DNA from: Magnetococcales bacterium | Lineage (GTDB): Bacteria; Pseudomonadota; Magnetococcia; Magnetococcales; UBA8363 | Length of the DNA: 38,235 nucleotides | Reading direction: 5' to 3' | Assembly: GCA_015228925.1 (NCBI GenBank) | Contig: JADGCQ010000028.1 | Coordinates: 1-38,235 of the forward strand | Shown here: positions 23,075 through 31,928 of the stretch, one piece after another | How positions within the stretch are numbered: the first letter of the stretch is position 1 | Layout: each line of letters begins with the position of its first letter | Translations under genes and position numbers: made by a program | Notes under the pieces: model-generated | What the model saw: the letters and a program-made list of their open reading frames with translations, nothing else | Told to the model about the DNA's origin: nothing | The model's database searches: none

Positions 23075-25243
23075 TTAAACTCTATTTTTTTTCTTGGGAC
23101 GCAGCATCCAGCAACGATGAATTTTTTTATTTCTGGAAAAGTCCAATGGCAGCGTTTTATGACTGAGATCCTGGATATGAACGATGGGTTCCAGTGCCGT
23201 CTCATCTAGTTTGAATCGTTGATAATTGGTTGAGAAGATCAACACGCCATCGCCATGCAACCGCGCCACCGCCCGCCGGATTAGATTGACATGATCGCTT
23301 TGCAGATTCAATGGTTTGGCGATAGCCTTGGAATTGGAAAAACTGGGAGGATCGAGCAAGATGAGGTCAAAGCGATCCCGATTATGATCCAGCCAAGCGA
23401 CGCAATCATCCCGCACGAACTGGTGGTTTTCTCCCGTAAAGCCGTTGATTTGCATATTTTTCTTTGCCCAGTCGAGGTAAACGTTGGACAAATCCACCGT
23501 CACCGTACTATGGGCACCGCCGGCGGCGGCATAGACCGAGGCGGTACCGGTGTAGCCAAACAGGTTTAAAAACCGACGCCCCGGGGCCTGTTCCCAGACC
23601 AGGGTGCGCACCTGCCGATAGTCGAGAAAAAGTCCCGTATCCAGGCGATCTTCCAGATTGACCAGAAAGCGCAACGGCCCTTCGCGGACTTCCAGATAAT
23701 GATTTTTTCGTTGGAATACCCCGTACCGTGCCCCCCCCTGACCGCGCATCCGGGTTTTGAGAAATACCTCCTCCGGCTTGCATTGGAGTACCTGGGGGAT
23801 GACCGCCACCGCCTTGCGCAATCTTTCTCCAGCCTTGTCGGGATCCACCGTTTTGGGGGGAAGATATTCCTGGACATGGATGGCCGTTTCATAAACATCC
23901 ACCGCCAGGGCAAATTCCGGGATGTCGGCATCGTAGAGGCGGTAACAGGAAATATCGTTGTTTTGACACCAGTGATCCAGCTTCTTTTTATTTTTTAGAA
24001 GACGGTTGATAAAGGGTTCCATGTCAACAGATTTTTCCTGTTGACTATCCCGTTCGTCACAGAGGATCTTTCCCCGTGAGGGGACCACCATGGGGGGGTA
24101 ATGCAGGAGGAGACAGGAGAGAGAGCCATTTTTGAGTACATCTTTTCGTTTGGCTGTCCGGCCCAACGCCTGATCCGACAACTCCAGCCCGGAGAAAATA
24201 GCGCAGTGCCAATCATGGAAATGCCGTTGCAGGATTTCCCCCAACCGTTGGTGTAGGAGGATGGCCTCATCGGTTCGGCCCATGCGGACGCCATAGGGGG
24301 GGTTGGTCACCAACAAGCCGGGTGTTTTTACTCCCGATTCTTTGGCCAAGTGTTCCAGGGGTTGGCACTCGAAGCGGATGGCGGCGTAGAGTCCCGCCTT
24401 GGTAGCATTGGACCGGGCTGCCGCAATCGCACGGGGATCGGCATCCAACCCGATGAATCCGGGTAAATTTTTTTGTCCCACCTGGAAGCGTTCACGCGCC
24501 TCCAGAAGGCAACGGTCCCATACCTGGGGATCCATGGGCAACCATCCCATGAAACCGTGATAGTCATGCAACAATCCAGGGGCACCATCCGCCGCCATGA
24601 GGGCCGCTTCAATGGTCAAGGTTCCCGTGCCACACATGGGATCGAGAAAGGGTTGGCCATTTTGGGCTAGGTTGGGCCAGTCGGAAAGCAACAGGATGGC
24701 TGCCGCCAAGTTTTCCTTGAGCGGAGCCTCCCCGGGCTGCACGCGATAACCTCGGCGATGCAGGCTTTCACCCGATAAATCCAGGGCGACCATGACCCGT
24801 TTTTCTCGCAGACGGCAATGAACCCGAATTTCTGGGCGTTCCAGGCGGATCGATGGTCGAATGCCGGTTTGATTGCGAAAGCGATCGACAATGGCATCCT
24901 TGACTTTGAGTGCGCCAAAATTGGTATGTCGGATTCCCTGGCCGATACCGAAAAAATCGACCGCAAAGGTATCGGTGACCCGCAGATGGTCCTCCCAGGG
25001 GATGACTGCGACCCCATCATAAAGATCCTGGGGGGTTTCGATGACAAATCGCGACAGGGGGAGTAGCAGACGTGAGGCGACTCTGGACCACAGGCAAACC
25101 CGGCAGGCGGTCTCCAGGGATCCTTCAAACGATGCGCCTCCTTGGGCGGGGCGAACCTTGGTGGCACCCAAAGATTTTAACTCTTTGGCCAGCAGAGATT
25201 CGGTCCCCTGCGGGGATGAGGTAAAAAAATAAAATAGGGTCAA
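23075..25243 (-). CDS. rlmL: RlmKL bifunctional 23S rRNA methyltransferase
   Basis: A fused methyltransferase that modifies 23S rRNA at G2445 (RlmL half, m2G) and G2069 (RlmK half, m7G). N-terminal part: FFTSSPQGTESLLAKEL, THUMP region, then the first methyltransferase with LDPMCGTGTLTIEA and the NPPYGVRMG catalytic motif. C-terminal part: FLNLFGYTGTASVYAAAGGA (SAM site) and LILLDPPSFSNS. Length of about 722 aa is close to the E. coli 702. I chose TTG at 25243 because homology starts there. An ATG at 25312 would add 23 unlikely residues and overlap the fcl 3' end. Read on the minus strand it follows fcl. Confidence 0.93.
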   Translation of the reverse strand: MTLFYFFTSSPQGTESLLAKELKSLGATKVRPAQGGASFEGSLETACRVCLWSRVASRLLLPLSRFVIETPQDLYDGVAVIPWEDHLRVTDTFAVDFFGIGQGIRHTNFGALKVKDAIVDRFRNQTGIRPSIRLERPEIRVHCRLREKRVMVALDLSGESLHRRGYRVQPGEAPLKENLAAAILLLSDWPNLAQNGQPFLDPMCGTGTLTIEAALMAADGAPGLLHDYHGFMGWLPMDPQVWDRCLLEARERFQVGQKNLPGFIGLDADPRAIAAARSNATKAGLYAAIRFECQPLEHLAKESGVKTPGLLVTNPPYGVRMGRTDEAILLHQRLGEILQRHFHDWHCAIFSGLELSDQALGRTAKRKDVLKNGSLSCLLLHYPPMVVPSRGKILCDERDSQQEKSVDMEPFINRLLKNKKKLDHWCQNNDISCYRLYDADIPEFALAVDVYETAIHVQEYLPPKTVDPDKAGERLRKAVAVIPQVLQCKPEEVFLKTRMRGQGGARYGVFQRKNHYLEVREGPLRFLVNLEDRLDTGLFLDYRQVRTLVWEQAPGRRFLNLFGYTGTASVYAAAGGAHSTVTVDLSNVYLDWAKKNMQINGFTGENHQFVRDDCVAWLDHNRDRFDLILLDPPSFSNSKAIAKPLNLQSDHVNLIRRAVARLHGDGVLIFSTNYQRFKLDETALEPIVHIQDLSHKTLPLDFSRNKKIHRCWMLRPKKKNRV

Positions 25244-25275
25244 TGGTGACTGCCTGGCTAAGTATGGTCGTAAAC

Positions 25276-26217
25276 TTAACGACGGAATGAATCCTGATGC
25301 TCCAGGAACCAACGGTAGGTTTGGGTGATCCCTTCTTCCAGGGAAGTTTTTGCTTTCCAGCCCAATGCGTCCAGTTTGCTGACATTCAAACGTTTGATCG
25401 GCGTTCCATCGGGCTTCGAGGTATCGAAGGTGATCGCCCCTGAAAAGCCGACGATTTTTTGAATCATGTGCGCCAATGCCGCGATGGTCAGATCGTGACC
25501 GACCCCGACGTTGATGATCTCCTCGGCGTCATAATGATGCATGAGAAAAATGGCGGCCTCCGCCAAATCATCGACAAATAAAAATTCACGGCGGGCATTA
25601 CCCGTACCCCAGATCACGACATGATCGTCACCCCGGACCTTGGCTTCGTGAAATCTTCGGAGCAAGGCCGGCAAAACGTGCGACTCTTCATAATGAAAAT
25701 TATCTTCCGGGCCATAAAGGTTGGTGGGCATGAGACTAATGGCGTTGAGTCCGTACTGACGGCGATACGCCTGGACCATACGGATCCCTGCGATTTTGGC
25801 GATGGCATACCATTGATTGCTGGGTTCGAGGGGGCCGGTCAGCAAACTTTCTTCGCGGATAGGTTGTGGGCAGTCGCGTGGGTAGATACATGACGAACCA
25901 AAAAATTGCATTTTTTTTAAGGGGTAGCATCGAGCGGTTTCAATGCAGTTATTTTGAATTTGCAGATTGCTATAGATGAAATCGGCAGGATAATGCGCAT
26001 TGGCATGGATGCCACCGACCCTGGCGGCGGTGAGGAAGACGTACTCTGGGCGATGAGTTTTGAAAAAAAATTCCACGTCCGCTTGCCGGGTCAGATCCAG
26101 TTCCTGACGCGGGGCTGTCAGGACATGGGTGTACCCCTCCCGAAGAAGTCGCCGGACGATGGCCCCTCCGACCAAACCGTGATGCCCGGCCACAAAAATG
26201 CGACTGTGTTTTTCCAT
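25276..26217 (-). CDS. fcl: GDP-L-fucose synthase
   Basis: A 313-aa extended short-chain dehydrogenase that converts GDP-4-keto-6-deoxy-mannose to GDP-L-fucose for surface polysaccharides. The NADP-binding VAGHHGLVGGAI glycine motif (about 9-20), FGSSCIYP (Ser108 region), and the catalytic Tyr137 and Lys141 in WYAIAK are all intact, followed by MPTNLYGP. AGAGGG precedes the ATG at 26217; the frame is open to 26238. The usual partner gmd (GDP-mannose dehydratase) is not in the window. It links with the Wzz-like and glycosyltransferase genes as envelope sugar functions. Confidence 0.94.
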   Translation of the reverse strand: MEKHSRIFVAGHHGLVGGAIVRRLLREGYTHVLTAPRQELDLTRQADVEFFFKTHRPEYVFLTAARVGGIHANAHYPADFIYSNLQIQNNCIETARCYPLKKMQFFGSSCIYPRDCPQPIREESLLTGPLEPSNQWYAIAKIAGIRMVQAYRRQYGLNAISLMPTNLYGPEDNFHYEESHVLPALLRRFHEAKVRGDDHVVIWGTGNARREFLFVDDLAEAAIFLMHHYDAEEIINVGVGHDLTIAALAHMIQKIVGFSGAITFDTSKPDGTPIKRLNVSKLDALGWKAKTSLEEGITQTYRWFLEHQDSFRR

Positions 26218-26414
26218 GGTGTTCGACCCTCTGACCAATGATCACGACTGCTGCGGCATTGTTTCAACCTTGGAACGACTTGTCCATTCTTTTTCAACAC
26301 AAAATCAAACATTGAATTTTTTTCTCCTGGTACTATTCTTAGTGGTATGGAAGAGAGTCCGCCCGTTTGTGAGTGATACGGGCCAACACGCCCAACTGGA
26401 AAAGGCAAACATCA

Positions 26415-27047
26415 ATGTCCGATTATTCTAAGGGAAAACAGGCGATTTCCGGTATCCGTATTGTTGAACAGCAGATGCCTCCCGCAGCCCAAGCCCAGCC
26501 AACACCCCAACCGCGTCATGGCGGTCCCGATTGGGATGCCGAAGTGGCACAGGTCAGACGTTGGGGTGAGGAGGGAAACTGGGATGAGGCCTTTAAATTA
26601 TTAAAAACCATGTCGCAACGGTTCAAGAACACTGAGATTTACAAGGCGTTGGCGCAACGAATCTGGGTTGCCTTAAAAACCGAGACTCCCGCTTCCGAAT
26701 GTGTTCTCGCTCTGTTTCATCTACTCAACACCCTTGGACCCAGGCATGAGGTAGCTGGTCCCATCGCCGCCCTGGCGCATTTCCTGGCCAAACATCGCAC
26801 CCCCGATCATCCCGACCGTGAGTTGGCCATGGGGCAGGCGCAACAAATGTTTCACAGGGTGTGTGAAGAAAAAGGGGTTGTGGGTGAGGAGTCTTTCAAG
26901 ATTTGGGTCAAGAACAATCGTTTGGATGACCCCAACCATTATGTCCCCATCGTCATGCATTGTTTGGAGGTGATGGTCGGTGATGAATGGTGGTTTGATC
27001 GCAGTTTATTGCAAAGGGAATTGGAACAAACCGCCGGTCACGCATGA
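26415..27047 (+). CDS. Hypothetical helical protein (210 aa)
   Basis: I do not recognise a family. The start at 26415 follows AAGG at about 9 nt; an upstream start at 26373 is in frame. After a proline/glutamine-rich linker (MPPAAQAQPTPQPRHGG) the protein is all-helical (DWDAEVAQVRRWGEEGNWDEAFKLLKTM), in a TPR-like pattern, followed by conserved-looking tryptophans (VGDEWWFDRSL). No signal peptide or membrane helix is seen. It converges on the glycosyltransferase gene, and its ORF composition agrees with the neighbouring housekeeping genes. Confidence 0.6.
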   Translation: MSDYSKGKQAISGIRIVEQQMPPAAQAQPTPQPRHGGPDWDAEVAQVRRWGEEGNWDEAFKLLKTMSQRFKNTEIYKALAQRIWVALKTETPASECVLALFHLLNTLGPRHEVAGPIAALAHFLAKHRTPDHPDRELAMGQAQQMFHRVCEEKGVVGEESFKIWVKNNRLDDPNHYVPIVMHCLEVMVGDEWWFDRSLLQRELEQTAGHA

Positions 27048-27060
27048 TTCAAGGCGTTAT

Positions 27061-28239
27061 CTAAGCAAGTATCCCATCAAGCACCAGGTCACATTGGCGA
27101 TTCCAAGGATGGTTCGCCATAAACCGGTGTCCTTCGATCCCCATTTGGGTCGCTTTTTTGGGATCGCAAGCCACCCGTTCCAACCCTTCCAACGCCTCTT
27201 CCACCGAGGATTCCCCCCAATCTTCCAATAATTCCCCCGACCATGGAGCGATGACCGGTTGCTGGTCTTTGAGTGCCAGGCATCGGCCATCGTCGATTAA
27301 ATCCAGGTGGCCGGTATTGGCCGAAAGGATTACCGGGATCCCTGTGGCCATGCATTCCATAGCGACCAGATTGGTCCCCCCCTCACAGCGGTTGGGGAAC
27401 AGGGCAACATCAACCTCGCGCAATATTTCCGGCATCCTGGGGTTGGCGATGGGGCCGATATCCAGAAAGCTTTCTTGGGGGAGATGACGCCCCATCCACC
27501 GTTGCAAGGCTTCCCCCCCCTCTTCCGGGAAATCATCCACCCACCGTGTGGGAAAACGACTGGTGGCATCCACCCAGCGGTTGTTCCACGCCGTCAGGAG
27601 CAAGGCTTCGGGGTGGCGGGCATGAAACCTGCGGAAGGTCTCCAAGACGATATCCTGTCCTTTGCGAAATTCCAGCTTGCCACCGGAAAAAATAACAAAG
27701 CGATCCTTTAGGAGTCCCCGGCGACCCGAAGGAAAAAATTGTGTGGTTTCGACCCCCTGCATCACATAGTGGACATTCTTGAGGGCGTATTTTTTCTTCA
27801 AGACCTGTTCATTCCAGCGGGAACCGACGATGATGCTGGAAAATTTTTTCGCCCGTTCGACATGGTGCGCTGGCAGGTTGGCGGTCTCGAAAAAGGTGAT
27901 ACCCACCGGCGGTTTTCCTTCGAACAGGGTATCATCGAAGGCCAATTGCCCATCGGTATGGATCAAAGGGATGGTATCGGCGGCGCGGATGACCCGATTG
28001 GGGTGTAGGAGGCGTACTCGCAGGGTATCGGTGGAGTCTTCCAACACCCGGAGCATCAACCGCGCCTGGAGGGGGTCCAGATCCATGGCCCCCGGTTTTT
28101 GCAACAATCGCGGGACGATATTACGTCGGAGCATGGCCCAGACCAGATTGAGGCCATAGACCCCCCAGCCATGGTAGTGACCGATGGACCAGGAAATGGC
28201 CATTTTTTGCGTGGACGGTGGTGAATCTGTCATGTTCAT
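27061..28239 (-). CDS. Glycosyltransferase (GT4-like)
   Basis: A 392-aa family 4 type (GT-B fold) glycosyltransferase. The N-terminal half has the GHYHGWGVYGLNL loop. The donor-binding C-terminal half has VIFSGGKLEFRKGQDIVLETF (the FVGRLxxxKG-like region), VALFPNRCEGGTNLVAMECMATGIPVI (the E-x7-E nucleotide-sugar motif), and a normal tail. It transfers a sugar from a nucleotide sugar to an unknown acceptor, probably in envelope glycan synthesis. AGGTG precedes the ATG at 28239. It starts 4 nt after the DUF2442 stop, so it may be read in the same minus-strand transcript. Confidence 0.82.
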   Translation of the reverse strand: MNMTDSPPSTQKMAISWSIGHYHGWGVYGLNLVWAMLRRNIVPRLLQKPGAMDLDPLQARLMLRVLEDSTDTLRVRLLHPNRVIRAADTIPLIHTDGQLAFDDTLFEGKPPVGITFFETANLPAHHVERAKKFSSIIVGSRWNEQVLKKKYALKNVHYVMQGVETTQFFPSGRRGLLKDRFVIFSGGKLEFRKGQDIVLETFRRFHARHPEALLLTAWNNRWVDATSRFPTRWVDDFPEEGGEALQRWMGRHLPQESFLDIGPIANPRMPEILREVDVALFPNRCEGGTNLVAMECMATGIPVILSANTGHLDLIDDGRCLALKDQQPVIAPWSGELLEDWGESSVEEALEGLERVACDPKKATQMGIEGHRFMANHPWNRQCDLVLDGILA

Positions 28240-28243
28240 ACAC

Positions 28244-28579
28244 CTAAAGTTGTGACGTATCGGAAAAAATAAGTACAGCGCGTGGTTTATCACTCTTTAC
28301 TGTCGCTTTGCTACTGGGAGGCGAATGCCAGACAGGCGATTTTCCAGTAACCAGATAGTAGGCATATTCCGGTGCCAAATCGAAACCACAAGGCCAAGCC
28401 AGGGTGGGCCATTCGTCGAGGAAAACGTGGCGAAATTCCTCTTGATTGCGTAATGGGACAGCCGATGGTGTCGATTGCACCAGATCCGTCAAGTCTGCTA
28501 TCCCGCTTTCTCCTGAATTGAAGGTCAGATGCAAGCGATAGTCTCCCAGGTATTCCACGGTTTGCACGGTGATGGGCAC
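28244..28579 (-). CDS. DUF2442-domain protein
   Basis: A 111-aa small protein. The first ~75 residues match DUF2442 by eye: VEYLGDYRLHLTFNSGESGIADLTDLV, then EEFRHVFLDEWPTLAWPCGFDLAPEYAYYLVTG, with the family's W-P-x-G-xDLAPE ending. The C-terminal ~35 residues are polar and not part of the domain. DUF2442 genes often stand beside DUF4160 genes in what look like toxin-antitoxin pairs, and a DUF4160-like ORF lies 12 nt upstream here. Function is unproven. Confidence 0.75.
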   Translation of the reverse strand: MPITVQTVEYLGDYRLHLTFNSGESGIADLTDLVQSTPSAVPLRNQEEFRHVFLDEWPTLAWPCGFDLAPEYAYYLVTGKSPVWHSPPSSKATVKSDKPRAVLIFSDTSQL

Positions 28580-28591
28580 GGCATTTCTCCT

Positions 28592-28723
28592 TCACACCAA
28601 AGGGGCAATTTTGTGAAATTCCTTGCTTTCCCACATGGACAGCAATTCTGCTTGGTGCAGTTCCATCCACTCTTCAACCAATCCTCTTACCCGTGCGGGC
28701 AGATGACCATCCAGGATGTTCAC
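28592..28723 (-). CDS. 43-aa DUF4160 C-terminus-like ORF
   Basis: This ORF begins at a GTG at 28723, with AGGAAGG ideally placed upstream. Its product (HLPARVRGLVEEWMELHQAE, then LLSMWESKEF) resembles the C-terminal half of DUF4160 proteins, which end with a similar RARxLVxEWAxLHxxELLxNWE segment. Only about half the usual ~80 residues are present, and the N-terminal strand region is missing. It is either a truncated but still translated gene or a naturally short variant. The next stop upstream is only 10 codons away. It sits between DUF4276 and DUF2442. Confidence 0.5.
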   Translation of the reverse strand: MNILDGHLPARVRGLVEEWMELHQAELLSMWESKEFHKIAPLV

Positions 28724-28745
28724 GGGCGACCTTCCTACTCCCGTT

Positions 28746-29297
28746 TCAGGATTTCAGTAAGCTAATAATTCCTTTAATAAATACATTAAAACTATGTGAA
28801 GTATTCCCTTCTCGTGTCATAACCTTGCCCATAGCTCTGGATCCAGCAATTTTTTGATACGATGGAGCCAGTCGCGTCAGTTCTTGAACAGGGTTACCCA
28901 GCTTGTCAGGGTTTCGAAATTTTAGATTCGTTTGCTGTTTGGCTGCCCCTCGGGCACTCAAGGCTTTTTCTACCGCCGCAAGATCTCCCAGATACCACGA
29001 CTCCAATTCACGACAGGCGATGCGGATCAGGGTTTGTGGGTGGCCCCCTTCGCGACTTAGATTTCGTAACTTTTCTTTGACTTCGCAGCAGTTTCCAGAA
29101 TCCTTGTCTCGAAGTACAACGAAGCGACTATTGGGTTGTTGCCAATTTCGTAATTTTCGCGGTAATTGTTTTTCCAGATCCTGTTTTCCCTCGAACACGA
29201 TAAAAAGAGGCGTTTCAATATCGGGTAAGAACCGTGGTAGCAGCTCCTGCAATAACGCTTTGGCGGAGGCCTCTTCAAGAAAGAATACCAGTTGCAT
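28746..29297 (-). CDS. DUF4276 TOPRIM-like nuclease (PARIS AriB-like)
   Basis: A 183-aa protein of the DUF4276 family. The opening LVFFLEEASAKALLQELLP carries the acidic pair Glu8-Glu9 of a TOPRIM-type fold, FVVLRDKDSGNC supplies Asp64 and Asp66, and RIACRELESWYLGDL is the family's conserved mid segment. TOPRIM-like proteins cut nucleic acids; in the PARIS defence system the DUF4276 protein AriB is the effector that the AAA protein AriA releases. It begins 1 nt after the ATPase stop (TGA-T-ATG), so translation is coupled. It is shorter than PARIS AriB, so a related but distinct system is possible. Confidence 0.75.
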   Translation of the reverse strand: MQLVFFLEEASAKALLQELLPRFLPDIETPLFIVFEGKQDLEKQLPRKLRNWQQPNSRFVVLRDKDSGNCCEVKEKLRNLSREGGHPQTLIRIACRELESWYLGDLAAVEKALSARGAAKQQTNLKFRNPDKLGNPVQELTRLAPSYQKIAGSRAMGKVMTREGNTSHSFNVFIKGIISLLKS

Positions 29298-29298
29298 A

Positions 29299-30483
29299 TC
29301 AGGGTTCGATCCCTTTAAAAAATCCCTGCTTCCATAAATATCCCATTTTATCACCATCGTTCATATACGCCACGAGTTGCTGATCATCCTCGGCGCGGTG
29401 AACTTGGGTGTAGCCATCCTGTTTGACGAACCAAAAAACCTCATTGATGGCACATGCATTGAGAAAATCTGGCGAATGGGTAGAGACGAACACTTGACCA
29501 CCCTGTTTGGCATAATCGCGAAACTCTTCCGCTAATTCTTCTAAAAGGGATGGATAAAGCTGGTTTTCTGGCTCTTCGACGCACAACAATGGGTGCGGGC
29601 GCGGATCAAAAAGCAAAATCAAATAGGCCAACATTTTGATGGTACCATCGGAAACATAACGGGCTAGAAAGGGGTCTTCAAACGCTTGATCTTGGAAGCG
29701 CAACAAGACGCGGCCTTCTTCGGTAGTTTTGGAATCCACCCGGGAAATTCCGGGAATCCTTTTAGATAACTTTTCAAGAATCTTATCAAATACCTTACGG
29801 TGGCGTGTATAAAGATACTGAATGACCAGTGAAAGATTTTCACCTTCCGTAGAAAGATGTTCCGCATGTCCTGCATCCTGTTCAGGGCGGGCGCGATTGA
29901 TATGGAAGTCGGAAACATGCCAGTTTTCGATCAAATCCCCCAATTCTTTGACCGCTGGAAAACGCTCAAACTGCGCTAACCCCTTGATGGCCAATATATC
30001 TGGAGACTTCAGTTGCTGATTTTCTCTGTTGAGGCTCTGAACGTTCGTGACCTGTTCCAACTCATTGGTGACGGCATAACCGCTTCCCCTAGAAAAATCA
30101 AGAAAATGCCAGGGCTGGCCGTGGCTACCCCGACGGTATTTCAGGATTTCTCGGCTGACGACGGGGTCTCCATTGAGTTCACCGATGTTGAGAGCGTAAG
30201 TTACCAGGGGACCACCCGTTTTGATTCGGAACTTGAGTTCGATTTCGATCTCGCCATCCACGGCCCGACTGCGGACCTCCTGGAAACCCCGGTTGCCACC
30301 CTGCTTGATCAAGGCTGTATGAATATTGCTTGAGAACGCCTCTCGCAGGAAAGCAAACACGTTGAATAGTGTCGATTTTCCGGTACCATTGGCACCCACC
30401 AGGATACAGAAACGGGGAATATTCTTGAGTTCAACGTCGCGGAAACATTTAAAGTTTTTCAGACGTATTGATTCGATCTGCAT
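29299..30483 (-). CDS. SMC/Rad50-like AAA ATPase (PARIS AriA-like)
   Basis: A 394-aa ABC-type (AAA_15/AAA_21) ATPase. It starts MQIESIRLKNFKCFRDVEL, typical of OLD and RecF-like proteins. Walker A is GANGTGKST (30-38), the signature-like loop is YVSDGTIKML (277-285), Walker B is LLCVEEPENQLYP (299-311), and the switch His is in VFVSTHSPDFL (331-341). All are intact. Such ATPases often pair with a nuclease as phage-defence modules (OLD, PARIS, Gabija-like). The next gene is DUF4276, the exact PARIS combination. It lies 19 nt downstream of rlmN on the same strand, so it may share a transcript with a housekeeping gene. Confidence 0.85.
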   Translation of the reverse strand: MQIESIRLKNFKCFRDVELKNIPRFCILVGANGTGKSTLFNVFAFLREAFSSNIHTALIKQGGNRGFQEVRSRAVDGEIEIELKFRIKTGGPLVTYALNIGELNGDPVVSREILKYRRGSHGQPWHFLDFSRGSGYAVTNELEQVTNVQSLNRENQQLKSPDILAIKGLAQFERFPAVKELGDLIENWHVSDFHINRARPEQDAGHAEHLSTEGENLSLVIQYLYTRHRKVFDKILEKLSKRIPGISRVDSKTTEEGRVLLRFQDQAFEDPFLARYVSDGTIKMLAYLILLFDPRPHPLLCVEEPENQLYPSLLEELAEEFRDYAKQGGQVFVSTHSPDFLNACAINEVFWFVKQDGYTQVHRAEDDQQLVAYMNDGDKMGYLWKQGFFKGIEP

Positions 30484-30502
30484 GATTGAAACGCCTCCTT
30501 GA

Positions 30503-31546
30503 TCACAAGGCCATCAATGTTCTACCCACCAACTGCCCACAGGCCGCCGCAATATCTTCGCCGCGACGATCACGGATGACGGTGACCAATCCTGAACCAC
30601 CGACAATCTCCTGAAAATGAATAATTTTTTCCATGGGTGATGGGGTAAAAGGGGTTCCAGGCCAGGGGTTAAACGGAATCAGGTTGACCTTGGAGGGGAT
30701 ACCCTTCAGAAAACGGACCAATCCGTGGGCATCTTCGTCGGAATCGTTGATCCCATCCAGGAGGACATATTCCCAGGTGATGCGGCGTCCCCCCTTGAGG
30801 GGATAATGCAGCACCGCCTGTTTCAAGGCGGCCAGATTATATCTTTTGTTGAGGGGGACCAGTCGGTCTCTGATGTCATCGCGCACGGCGTGTAAGGAAA
30901 TGGCCAGGTTAACCCCCAAATCCCGGCCAACATCCACCAGTTTGGGGACAACCCCCGCCGTGGAAAGGGTAATCTTGCGGGTGCCGATGGCTAGGCCATT
31001 GGGGTCCAGCATGATCCGTACTGCCCTGACCACCGCATCATAATTGAATAACGGCTCTCCCATCCCCATCAAGACAATGTTGGTGACCCGTAATCCCTGG
31101 TCCGATAATTCCGACCGGGCCAAAATAACCTGACCGACGATCTCGGCGGCGGTGAGATTGCGTGCCAACCGCTGGGTTCCGGTGTGGCAGAATGGACAAG
31201 AGAGGGAACACCCAACCTGAGAAGAGACACACAAAGTCCCCCGATCCTCTTCGGGAATGAACACCGATTCCACACACAAACCATCCGCCAATTCCAATAA
31301 CCACTTGACCGTGTGATCCTGGGAGTGCTGGCGCGTGCGGATGGTGGGGCGGCAAAAACGAAAATTTTCTTTCAAACGCTGGCGAAATTCCTTCGATATA
31401 TCGGTCATTTCGTCAATTTCGGTGGCCAGCTTGACATGGATCCAGGACCATATCTGCTGTGTCCGAAAGGGTTTTTCTCCCCATTGACTGAAAGTGTCCA
31501 ATAATTCTCCACGCAAGAATCCGGTGAAACATGGGACGGAATCCAT
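30503..31546 (-). CDS. rlmN: RlmN dual-specificity RNA methyltransferase
   Basis: A 347-aa radical-SAM enzyme that makes 2-methyladenosine at A2503 of 23S rRNA and A37 of some tRNAs. Evidence: the N-terminal accessory part (FRTQQIWSWIHVK), the radical-SAM cluster motif CSLSCPFC with its CxxxCxxC cysteines, VLMGMGEPLFNYD, ISLHAVRDDIRD, LIPFNPWPGTPF, and the C-terminal AAACGQL holding the methyl-carrier cysteine. All are intact. It is divergent from dnaE. Confidence 0.95.
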   Translation of the reverse strand: MDSVPCFTGFLRGELLDTFSQWGEKPFRTQQIWSWIHVKLATEIDEMTDISKEFRQRLKENFRFCRPTIRTRQHSQDHTVKWLLELADGLCVESVFIPEEDRGTLCVSSQVGCSLSCPFCHTGTQRLARNLTAAEIVGQVILARSELSDQGLRVTNIVLMGMGEPLFNYDAVVRAVRIMLDPNGLAIGTRKITLSTAGVVPKLVDVGRDLGVNLAISLHAVRDDIRDRLVPLNKRYNLAALKQAVLHYPLKGGRRITWEYVLLDGINDSDEDAHGLVRFLKGIPSKVNLIPFNPWPGTPFTPSPMEKIIHFQEIVGGSGLVTVIRDRRGEDIAAACGQLVGRTLMAL

Positions 31547-31928
31547 TCATTCTACTCCCTATTTTTAAATTGGATTTTTCTCCACTCCGCTTGTGGACAA
31601 ATCTGTGGAAAAAAAATGGTCACTGGTTGAAAAATAATTGACCATCAAGAAAATGGGGTGTCATCCTTCAAAGGACAATATAAAGAGTTTATCATTTAAT
31701 TTCAATATTTTGTGTATTATATAATCAGTCAATATTTTTTGCAATCTCCCTGGATTTCCCCAGGCGTCCCAAGAGGGGAAAAAAGGGGGGATCTGTGAAT
31801 AACTTGCCTTAAGCCATCCAGGGACGTTACACTTCAACATGTCTGGTGGTTGTGACAGATTATCCCTGCAATGACAGGGCCAGACATGACCAGAAAACTC
31901 GGATTCCAAGCCTGCCAAAGGGGCGACC
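31547..31928. promoter_or_regulatory. AT-rich intergenic region with DnaA-box-like sites
   Basis: This 382-nt gap between divergent rlmN and dnaE has no gene. It contains three near matches to the DnaA box TGTGGATAA: TGTGGACAA at 31592-31600, TGTGGAAAA at 31604-31612, and TGTGAATAA at 31794-31802, each one base off. A very AT-rich tract (31680-31745) follows the first pair and includes a TATAAT at 31720-31725. It may be a regulatory region bound by DnaA, for example controlling dnaE, or a replication-origin-like element. Chance matches in AT-rich DNA cannot be excluded. Confidence 0.4.

Noticed and set aside
23508-25167. Long antisense and shifted frames within rlmKL
   Set aside because: They are shadows of the real gene in other frames; none shows conserved motifs or ribosome sites.
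29299-29330. GGTTCGATCCC resembling a tRNA T-arm
   Set aside because: It lies at the 3' end of the ATPase gene and no cloverleaf can be formed around it.
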